Shown: positions 19,825-26,093 of the stretch, one piece after another
Layout: every line of letters starts with the position of its first letter
Position numbering within the stretch: the stretch's first letter is position 1
Virus record (IMG/VR): IMGVR_UViG_3300000553_000204
Coordinates: 1 to 31,102 of that record
DNA: 31,102 nt
Reading direction: 5' to 3' (one strand)
From: a virus
Notes under the pieces: generated by a model
Databases searched by the model: none
What the model saw: the letters and a program-made list of their open reading frames with translations, nothing else
Told to the model about the DNA's origin: nothing
Program-made: the position numbers and the translations under genes

Positions 19825-21168
19825 TTAATTATTAGTTTTTGGTACTTCTATTTGTTTTAATTGTGCTACGAAGTTACTTGCATCATTTCTATTATAACCT
19901 TTATCTACTAAAATAGCTACTATCACACTATCAGCTAGATTAGATTGTAATAAAGCAATCATATCTTGCATAGGTATATCAGGATTTAGGTTTATATCAT
20001 AGGTTTCTAATCTTATTTTTTCATAGATTAAATTATGTTTAGCCAATCTATTCAACCATTTCTCCATTTTATGTTGCTTTGGTGCAACATAAAATGCCTG
20101 AAATACATTAATAGCTTCTATTCTTTCATTTTTAGCGAACGCGCCATCACCTGTGTTATCTAAACCCAGTAATTTCTTATCTGTTAACTGATGTGCTGAT
20201 ACAATACCATCCATCATAGATTCAGTTAACTTATCAAATCTATCATCGGTATCATTCATTGTTATAGGTTCTATTGTAGGTTTATCTTTACCTGCTTCCC
20301 CGAAGGTTACAACCACATTACCTGCCTTTTTAGCACCCTTATAATCATTTGTAAGACGATTAACCATCTGATCTCTTTGTTCAATGCTACCTGGTATAAA
20401 AGGAAAATGTATATGAAAAGAAGGTGAGAATTCATTACGAACTGTATTCAAATGGAATTCATTAATTTGATAGTTAAGTTCCATAAGTGATACACCAGCA
20501 AGATATTCAGGTACAGGATACCAGTTATTAGAACTTCTATGTCCCATAACATATAAAATCTGTGATTTATTTTTCTTATTTCTTACATCAAAACCAGCAT
20601 ACCATACAGGTGTTGTCTTTCTCCAGTTCTTCCAATCATCACACACATAATAGTTCTGTGTATCGGGATATTTAGTATCTTCATCTGGTACAGCAATTCT
20701 AACAGATTCTGGTGATACATAGTTAACTTCTGCTATTCTTTCACCATCTTTTGACCATCTAATATTAAGGCAATAGCCATTGAATATAGAAAAGTCATAA
20801 GCAATTTTGGCATATATTTCTTCTAGATCTTCTGGGTTAGCTGTATTGTGTATAAATTTTAATGTCTCGTCACTATAATTTGCATCAACAAAACCATTTC
20901 CTGCTATCATACTAGCTTTCATATTAATAATAGCATTATGTAAAGGACTTCTATTAACCAAAGATATAAGATATTGAGGGTATAGATTATTAACACCCCA
21001 GTCAATCCAACCATTTCTATTAGCTTTTTCAACATATTGTGGTGTATTTTCTTGTATTTTATAGTTAGTAAAGGACATATATTCACTAGCTTCTTTTCTA
21101 ACATTTTTTGCAGTATCATTAAAAATAATATTATTTTCTTTTGTATTTGTATTATATTTTCGTGCCAT
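19825..21168 (-). CDS. Portal protein (447 aa)
   Basis: The dodecameric ring at the capsid vertex through which DNA is packed. Visible features are WGVNNLYPQYLISLVNRSPLHNAIINMKASMIAGNG (residues 57-92, the start of the portal core), DFSIFNGYCLNIRWS and VNYVSPESVR. Later come GVSLMELNYQINEFHLNTVRNEFSPS (stem and clip region) and LTDKKLLGLDNTGDGAFAKNERIEAINVFQAFYV, with the C-terminal helices. Length is normal. It starts 2 nt after the 139-residue gene and is followed by the connector. It is about 11 kb from terL on the map, instead of next to it. Confidence 0.85.
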   Translation of the reverse strand: MARKYNTNTKENNIIFNDTAKNVRKEASEYMSFTNYKIQENTPQYVEKANRNGWIDWGVNNLYPQYLISLVNRSPLHNAIINMKASMIAGNGFVDANYSDETLKFIHNTANPEDLEEIYAKIAYDFSIFNGYCLNIRWSKDGERIAEVNYVSPESVRIAVPDEDTKYPDTQNYYVCDDWKNWRKTTPVWYAGFDVRNKKNKSQILYVMGHRSSNNWYPVPEYLAGVSLMELNYQINEFHLNTVRNEFSPSFHIHFPFIPGSIEQRDQMVNRLTNDYKGAKKAGNVVVTFGEAGKDKPTIEPITMNDTDDRFDKLTESMMDGIVSAHQLTDKKLLGLDNTGDGAFAKNERIEAINVFQAFYVAPKQHKMEKWLNRLAKHNLIYEKIRLETYDINLNPDIPMQDMIALLQSNLADSVIVAILVDKGYNRNDASNFVAQLKQIEVPKTNN

Positions 21169-21170
21169 AT

Positions 21171-21590
21171 TTAGTTATTATAATTATATTTGAAAGTCGG
21201 TATTATATTACTATTACTTCCTGTAAAAGATGCTATACTTGAATATGTTCCTGAAATATTCATAACACCTAGTTCTACTATATCCGATGCTGAACCTATA
21301 TTTAGATTATATTGAAATTGTGATTCATATACAGTATAAATATATTGACCAGGTGTGGCCGGTATGATACCTTGTGTTGCACCGTAGGTTGCACCCGGGA
21401 CTACCGAAAAACTAAATAAGTTATAGTTATACGGTGCGGGTGATATATCATCATTTGTAAAATAATATATTCTATTAGTATCTGCATCTTCTATTTGCCA
21501 GACATAATAAGGATTTAGTAAAGTGGATTGTTCATCTAGTGTAACACATACTTGACTATAGCTATCATTTATATTAAGATATAAGGTCAT
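21171..21590 (-). CDS. Small beta-rich hypothetical virion protein (139 aa)
   Basis: All-beta and Tyr/Asn-rich: YYVWQIEDADTNRIYYFTNDDISP, FSFSVVPGATYG, then TPGQYIYTVYESQFQYNLNIGSASDIVELGVMNIS. The block 'PGQY.Y.iYE.......d...vElG.l' recurs in small proteins next to the portal in Bacteroidota phages as I know them. It overlaps the preceding 71-residue gene by 17 nt and ends 2 nt before the portal gene. Role possibly neck, decoration or tail; not established. Confidence 0.55.
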   Translation of the reverse strand: MTLYLNINDSYSQVCVTLDEQSTLLNPYYVWQIEDADTNRIYYFTNDDISPAPYNYNLFSFSVVPGATYGATQGIIPATPGQYIYTVYESQFQYNLNIGSASDIVELGVMNISGTYSSIASFTGSNSNIIPTFKYNYNN

Positions 21591-21789
21591 TTTTGTCTAA
21601 TTCTATTTCGGATTTATAATCATCATGTAATTGTTCAGGGGTTGCTTCTTCTTCAAACATATAACCAAATCCTCTTTTTATCCAATGCGGATACATATTA
21701 GGATTTAAAAACATGGTATTTATTATTTTGCCTGTAAAAGGACAGCTCATATCTAAACCTACATATTGTTCTTTTAATATCATATTCAT
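21574..21789 (-). CDS. Small hypothetical protein upstream of the portal (71 aa)
   Basis: Starts MNMILKEQYVGLDMSCPFTG, with a CPFTG turn and a hydrophobic centre (MYPHWIKRGFGYMF) and an acidic C-terminus (EEEATPEQLHDDYKSEIELDKND). The layout resembles short proteins of unknown function near phage head genes. A second Met at position 3 could be the start. It is the first gene after a terminator-like hairpin at 21821-21848. Function unknown. Confidence 0.55.
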   Translation of the reverse strand: MNMILKEQYVGLDMSCPFTGKIINTMFLNPNMYPHWIKRGFGYMFEEEATPEQLHDDYKSEIELDKNDLIS

Positions 21790-21819
21790 ATATATGGTTA
21801 TTTTTATTTATGTTAAAAA

Positions 21820-21848
21820 TAAAAAAGCCATCCGAAGATGACCTTTTT
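21820..21848 (-). terminator. Rho-independent terminator with UUCG tetraloop
   Basis: Stem AAAAGGTCATC / GATGGCTTTT with one bulge closes on C-UUCG-G, a very stable tetraloop, and is followed on the minus strand by TTTTATTTTTAAC. It lies after the tail tube gene and probably lowers expression of the portal-side genes relative to capsid and tube. Confidence 0.8.
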
Positions 21849-21868
21849 ATTATACACACTATGAAAAA

Positions 21869-22420
21869 TTATGTTCCGCTCATAAGCTGAATAGCTGCGT
21901 TAGCTGATATTTGATATGCAGGTACCGGTTCCTTTCCTTCAAAAGTTATTATAGCACCGTTTAAATCATTCATTGATTTTCCTGCTCCCGGTGTTGCGGC
22001 TGTTACACGGCATCCATTTTGAGAACCTAAATAAAAATAGTTTCCGTTTTGGTCTAATACAAGTATTCTCCATACCCCTTGGCCCAAAATATTTATTTGA
22101 CCCCATGAAAATCCATTATATTGCTGGATAGTTATATTTAATGTTTGAGTGTACATACTAGTACCGTTCTCTGTTGAGAATCCACCTGCTTGTGAAAACT
22201 CACCTGTTTCTAATGGTTGTGGGAAGGGATAGAATAAACCTGAACCAGTCACGCTTATAATTTCTGTTCCTGCTCCAGTTTCAAAAGAGGCAGTACCTGT
22301 TGTTATAGTGGTAGATGCACCATTCCATGTGCCTATCCAAACTTCTTGAATACCACCTGAACTATTTCTACACGGTACTGGATATCCTTGTGATAAATTA
22401 CATGTATATGTTAATGCCAT
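21869..22420 (-). CDS. Putative major tail tube protein (183 aa)
   Basis: The beta-rich protein has GGIQEVWIGTWNG near the N-terminus and TSMYTQTLNITIQQYNGFSWGQINILGQGVWRILVLDQNGNYFYLGSQNGCRV in the middle. It ends with DLNGAIITFEGKEPVPAYQI. The late 'L.G..ITF.GkEP.pa' block is what I expect from tail tube proteins of Bacteroidota siphophages. It lies directly after the major capsid gene, between an inverted repeat and a strong terminator, so it is likely highly expressed. The call is by pattern and position. Confidence 0.65.
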   Translation of the reverse strand: MALTYTCNLSQGYPVPCRNSSGGIQEVWIGTWNGASTTITTGTASFETGAGTEIISVTGSGLFYPFPQPLETGEFSQAGGFSTENGTSMYTQTLNITIQQYNGFSWGQINILGQGVWRILVLDQNGNYFYLGSQNGCRVTAATPGAGKSMNDLNGAIITFEGKEPVPAYQISANAAIQLMSGT

Positions 22421-22444
22421 TTGCTAAATTTATATTTTTTATTA

Positions 22445-22471
22445 AGGGGTATATAAATATTATATACCCCT
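22445..22471. repeat. Inverted repeat between capsid and tail tube genes
   Basis: AGGGGTATATA / TATATACCCCT, an 11-bp stem with a 5-nt loop, starting 16 nt past the capsid stop. No U-run follows on the minus strand, so it is more likely an mRNA-stabilising or weak attenuating structure than a full terminator. Confidence 0.6.
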
Positions 22472-22486
22472 ATTATTGTTTTTTAA

Positions 22487-23467
22487 TTACCATGCTATAC
22501 CGTTGAATACAATGTATTCGTAGTAAGCGGCGTTTATACCTATTTTATACAATGATCTAAACATCGCAGAGAAGGTATCCTGTGAGAACCAAAACTGAAA
22601 GTTTTTAGGATCATTTAATGAATCATAACCAAAGAATAAGTTCTTTGCAGTCGTTAAGAACCAATAGTGATTACCGTTAGTAATAGCATCTAATCCGTGG
22701 CAAGCACTGATTAACAGCCTAGTACCTGGGTGATACATTTCAAACTCTAATCCACCTTCGGACTCTAATGAGTTAAAGTGATAGAAGTTAAGGTTTCTTA
22801 AATTAACTCTATATGTTTCAAAGTCAGCATAAGACATCCAAAGAATTAAATCTTTTTCCATTCTTATTGCTGAAGGTACTGCTGCGTAGAACTGATCTAC
22901 AATTGATACCGCTGTTGTAATAGTCACAGAGTTAGTAACACCAGGACTAACAACGCTCATTGTAGCAGAGGTAGATGTTAAAGTATAGATTAAACCATTA
23001 CACAAAGTAGAAGTTGTGCTTGAGAAGGTACCGTTAGGTGAACCACAAACAAGTGAGAATTCTATTTGTTCCTGTGTCTTGTCTATTTTATCTGCAAGAT
23101 AAACTTCAACGAAGCTTTCTGGTGGGAATTCATTATAAGAACCTTCTTTAGAAAGCATACCCCAATACTTTGTTTCAAAGTCTGGTACGCAAAGAACTTC
23201 CTGTATAGCACATTCACAAACAGTTAAAGTGTTTTGAAATGGTGTTACGCTACCAGTAGCAGCTAATATAGTTCCGCAGGTAGGAGCAGTTAATTGCAAT
23301 TGTGATCTAATAGCATTTATAACCTCGGCATTTTTAATACCAGGCATGTGAGAGATTTGATCAACAAATCTTGATTTTAATACTGATTGTCTTTGTAGGT
23401 CTGTATTGATTTGGTTAACATAGTTTGTTAAATTAGTCATTACTTCCGTAGCATTTGGATAAGCCAT
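22487..23467 (-). CDS. Major capsid protein, HK97-fold type (326 aa)
   Basis: A helical N-terminal arm (NATEVMTNLTNYVNQINTDLQRQSVLKSRFVDQISHMPGIKN) is followed by mixed alpha/beta core segments. These include TVCECAIQEVLCVPDFETKYWG, QFYAAVPSAIRMEKDLILWMSYADFETY, LEFEMYHPGTRLLISACHGLD and HYWFLTTAKNLFFGYDSL. The last part, FRSLYKIGINAAYYEYIVFNG, is the end of the fold. Several Cys are present (TVCECA, LVCGS, SACHG), which is more than is usual. Local order protease, scaffold, capsid is canonical. The identity rests on length, local order and fold-like layout. Confidence 0.85.
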   Translation of the reverse strand: MAYPNATEVMTNLTNYVNQINTDLQRQSVLKSRFVDQISHMPGIKNAEVINAIRSQLQLTAPTCGTILAATGSVTPFQNTLTVCECAIQEVLCVPDFETKYWGMLSKEGSYNEFPPESFVEVYLADKIDKTQEQIEFSLVCGSPNGTFSSTTSTLCNGLIYTLTSTSATMSVVSPGVTNSVTITTAVSIVDQFYAAVPSAIRMEKDLILWMSYADFETYRVNLRNLNFYHFNSLESEGGLEFEMYHPGTRLLISACHGLDAITNGNHYWFLTTAKNLFFGYDSLNDPKNFQFWFSQDTFSAMFRSLYKIGINAAYYEYIVFNGIAW

Positions 23468-23484
23468 GTTTTATTAATTATTTT

Positions 23485-24225
23485 TTATTTTCTATTTGTT
23501 AATTTTGATAATAGGTCTCCTGCTTTACCATCAACCTTTGATGGTTCTACATATTCTCTACCTATAGTATTTACTGGTACTTTTTTGTTCTTTGCATTCA
23601 CAGCAGAGAAGCTTTGCATATCTTTTAATCTATTTAGAATACCATCTATGCTAGCAATATTTTCATCGGATGTAACTTCACCTGTTTTAAGTTTCTTACC
23701 TATTTTAACTGGTTCTCCACCTGGTTCGTTAGCAATTTGCTTTACTTTAGCAAATGTTTCGTTTAATTTGCTCATAGTTTTCTTTTGAGCTTCCATTGAA
23801 CCGCTCATAGCATTCATTAATTCAGCAACTTCTTGCTCTAATGCTGATAATCTAGCTTCAATGTCTCCTGCTGCTGGTGTAGCACCATTTTCTTGACCAT
23901 CTGGCATACCATCAGCCAATTTAACTTTTGCATTTTCAACTGGTGTTTCGTCACCTTCTTTCGCAGGTTCTGGGGCAGTGATAGATTTAACCATGTTATT
24001 AGCAACAGTAAATTTTCTACCATCTTGTAATTCGTAATCACCATCATTTAATGGTTTTTGAGTATTATCATCGGCTAATTCGTATATTTCAACGCCTTCT
24101 GCAAGATCGTCACCCATCACAATAAGTTTCTTATTATCTTTTGTAGTAAGTTGAGTTGTAGATGCGTCAAAAAGGAATTTATTGAATGCCTTTTTAAAAT
24201 TATCAAATCTTTCTTTTCTCGTCAT
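23485..24225 (-). CDS. Putative scaffolding protein (246 aa)
   Basis: A basic N-terminal helix (MTRKERFDNFKKAFNKFLF) leads to a beta-rich section (GVEIYELADDNTQKPLNDGDYELQDGRKFTVANNMVKSI) and an acidic Pro/Glu linker. A coiled coil follows (DIEARLSALEQEVAELMNAMSGSMEAQKKTMSKLNETFAKVKQIA) with a basic C-terminus that could dock to the capsid protein. It lies between the protease and the capsid gene, 17 nt before the latter. This is the classic scaffold position and composition. The terminator at 24267-24295 precedes it. Confidence 0.75.
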   Translation of the reverse strand: MTRKERFDNFKKAFNKFLFDASTTQLTTKDNKKLIVMGDDLAEGVEIYELADDNTQKPLNDGDYELQDGRKFTVANNMVKSITAPEPAKEGDETPVENAKVKLADGMPDGQENGATPAAGDIEARLSALEQEVAELMNAMSGSMEAQKKTMSKLNETFAKVKQIANEPGGEPVKIGKKLKTGEVTSDENIASIDGILNRLKDMQSFSAVNAKNKKVPVNTIGREYVEPSKVDGKAGDLLSKLTNRK

Positions 24226-24266
24226 ACAAATATATATGACCTGTATAAATTATTTTAATCTGTTAA

Positions 24267-24295
24267 ATATAAAAACCACTTATTTAGTGGTTTTG
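24267..24295 (-). terminator. Rho-independent terminator between protease and scaffold genes
   Basis: Stem AAAACCACT / AGTGGTTTT with a 5-nt loop, followed on the minus strand by TTTATATTTAAC. It could separate tail/protease expression from the highly expressed scaffold-capsid pair. No convincing new promoter was found between it and the scaffold start. Confidence 0.8.
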
Positions 24296-24335
24296 TATTT
24301 TTTATATTAAATATTCAATGGCATGTTCGTGTTAC

Positions 24336-25223
24336 TTATAATCCTTTATGTTTTTTATAAATCTGCATAGCAAAATCTCCATTACCGTTAGCTTGTTCGT
24401 TATTAAATTGTTGTTGCATTTCTTTACATTCATCACAAACGGTGTCTTTATTTACTATCCATAAATATTGATCATTACCTAATTCATCTTGTCCAACAAC
24501 TTCTATCTCGCAGTTGCAGTGTGGGTGATAATCTACATCACCTACTTCAAAGAAATAATGTTCTAAATCAACAAATAAATCATAAAATTCTTTCTCACTT
24601 AATGAATCCATAATATTATAGTAATCAAAAATAGCTTCTGGTTGATGTTTTTTCATACTAACTAATGCTTGACCCATATAACCTTCTATTGAAAATCCAT
24701 ATCTACCAGCATCTATTACTTCATTTTGCCAAAAATCTTCATCTTGAACTTGAACTATAATAAACCATGTTCCTATAGGTAAATTATTGAATCCATACAT
24801 TTTTGATTTATCATAAGTCATACTTTCTATAATCCAATTCTGTTGTATATAAGCGTTGACCATGGTATCAGTATGTTCTACATTAATACTTTTATTGTTA
24901 TTCTCTCTATTAAAAATATTAACCATTTGTTGAATAATTTCTTTAGAAAATCTAACATAATACATATCTTCTGGGTTGTCAGGGTTTTTCCTTAATATTT
25001 TCTTATTAGGAACCATTGCGGGACCAACCAAAAGTTGTTTATCTTTTACCTTTTTGAATTGATATTCAATTTCAGCTTCTATTTGTTCTTTAGAAAAACA
25101 CATAGCTTTTATATCAATCGCAGGATCCTTTACCAGTGATACAAATCTAATGCCTTGATTTTCATCTTCGTCTATTGTGATATCATAGATAGGTAAATTA
25201 TTAAGATCTATTTTCTTTTTCAT
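24336..25223 (-). CDS. XkdF-like prohead protease with a C-terminal Cys/His motif (295 aa)
   Basis: Pattern of the XkdF / Peptidase_S78_2 group: LLVGPAMVPNKKILRKNP (64-81), MYYVRFSKEIIQQMVNIF, and SINVEHTD with catalytic-type His117. WIIESMTYD, LPIGTWFIIVQVQDEDFW and RYGFSIEGYM with candidate nucleophile Ser178 complete the core. It would cleave the scaffold and possibly the capsid N-terminus during maturation. After residue 230 comes an extra module, HPHCNCE (233-239) and CDEC (263-266), of the type found in Mu F-like minor head proteins, but with the two Cys blocks in swapped order. Its start overlaps the upstream stop by 4 nt. Confidence 0.8.
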   Translation of the reverse strand: MKKKIDLNNLPIYDITIDEDENQGIRFVSLVKDPAIDIKAMCFSKEQIEAEIEYQFKKVKDKQLLVGPAMVPNKKILRKNPDNPEDMYYVRFSKEIIQQMVNIFNRENNNKSINVEHTDTMVNAYIQQNWIIESMTYDKSKMYGFNNLPIGTWFIIVQVQDEDFWQNEVIDAGRYGFSIEGYMGQALVSMKKHQPEAIFDYYNIMDSLSEKEFYDLFVDLEHYFFEVGDVDYHPHCNCEIEVVGQDELGNDQYLWIVNKDTVCDECKEMQQQFNNEQANGNGDFAMQIYKKHKGL

Positions 25224-25492
25224 CTTCTAAAATTATTTTTAGCTTTACTAGCTGCTTCTTGTTCTCTTTTTATTTTTGCTATATATGCATCACGATAATG
25301 CCAATAAGCCAAAGTATTTAAGCATTCTAAATAATTTGTTTTATATACAATTTCGTTTTTTGTTATATCATCTCCGGTTAATTTACCTAATAATGCAACC
25401 CAATTTAATCCTTCGGGTATATCATCTTGTTTTTTAACCTTTACTTTATTTTCATCTGCCAGTGTTTGTCGGGAGAAAAGAACTTCATACAT
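25220..25492 (-). CDS. Small protein after the putative tail chaperone (90 aa)
   Basis: LNWVALLGKLTGDDITKNEIVYKTNYLECLNTLAYWHYRDAYIAKIKREQEAASKAKN is a compact helical domain with a charged C-terminal helix. It starts 2 nt after the stop of the 191-residue gene and overlaps the protease by 4 nt, so the three are co-translated. In many phages two small genes near the tape measure act as tail assembly chaperones (G/GT type). Here they follow the tape measure instead, and no slippery site was identified. The role as second chaperone is inferred from context only. Confidence 0.45.
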   Translation of the reverse strand: MYEVLFSRQTLADENKVKVKKQDDIPEGLNWVALLGKLTGDDITKNEIVYKTNYLECLNTLAYWHYRDAYIAKIKREQEAASKAKNNFRR

Positions 25493-25494
25493 AT

Positions 25495-26070
25495 TTATAA
25501 TTTCTTTCTCCCAGATATAAAAGCATCTACAATATATAGAGCATTTACCGCTGGTATTTGTTTTAATACCTCTTTTCTTTTTTCCAATATTTTAGGATCA
25601 GCATCAAAATCACATGGTTCGTATATTTTCTCTCCAAATTCATTTGGCTTTTCTTCGGCTGGTCTTACAATTATACTTAAAATGTTATAAATTCTATCTT
25701 CCATTGTAGAAGAATTCTTTTCTAATTGTTTTAATGTAACTGTCTCACCAAAAGTTAATCTATTAGGATTAACTACAATATAATTTCTCCCATTTAGGTA
25801 AAATAATTCTTTATTTTCCTTAACAAATTTATCTGTTGTTAAGTTTTCTTTCAATATTTCACTAAAGGGTATAAAATCCTCATCGTAGAATCCGTAACAA
25901 TCTTGTAAACTTATATTAGTTAATATAGGTACTAAATATAACATTTTTTCTTCATTTATTAAAGTTTTATCTTCATAAATTTTGACTATTTTTAAATAAT
26001 TTTCCATACTAACTTCTCTCCAATCAGTTACGGCTTCGTATTGTTTTTCTCTAATGGTTATTTGTTTCAT
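25495..26070 (-). CDS. Putative tail assembly chaperone (191 aa)
   Basis: Starts MKQITIREKQYEAVTDWREV and continues MENYLKIVKIYEDKTLINEEKMLYLVPILTNISLQDCYGFYDEDFIPFSEIL. This pattern, a short beta start with 'W.ev....y..l..iy' followed by helices, I associate with small tail-assembly proteins beside the tape measure in Bacteroidota phages. The C-terminal half (YNILSIIVRPAEEKPNEFGEKIYEP, KRKEVLKQIPAVNALYIVDAFISGRKKL) is helical. It lies 23 nt after the tape measure gene, with a TAATATATA motif just before its ATG. It is expected to coat the tape measure during tail assembly. Confidence 0.5.
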   Translation of the reverse strand: MKQITIREKQYEAVTDWREVSMENYLKIVKIYEDKTLINEEKMLYLVPILTNISLQDCYGFYDEDFIPFSEILKENLTTDKFVKENKELFYLNGRNYIVVNPNRLTFGETVTLKQLEKNSSTMEDRIYNILSIIVRPAEEKPNEFGEKIYEPCDFDADPKILEKRKEVLKQIPAVNALYIVDAFISGRKKL

Positions 26071-26074
26071 AATT

Positions 26075-26083
26075 TATATATTA
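26075..26083 (-). promoter_or_regulatory. TAATATATA motif before the chaperone gene
   Basis: AAAATAATATATA on the minus strand, with its core ending 4 nt before the ATG at 26070. So close to a start codon it could as well be an A/T-rich initiation region as a promoter. It keeps the same extended form as the others. Confidence 0.35.
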
Positions 26084-26093
26084 TTTTCTGTAT

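Noticed and set aside
24226-24245. TATATTTG near the scaffold start as a host-type -7 box
   Set aside because: It is within a few bases of the ATG and has no TTG about 19 nt upstream, so it cannot place a sensible start site.
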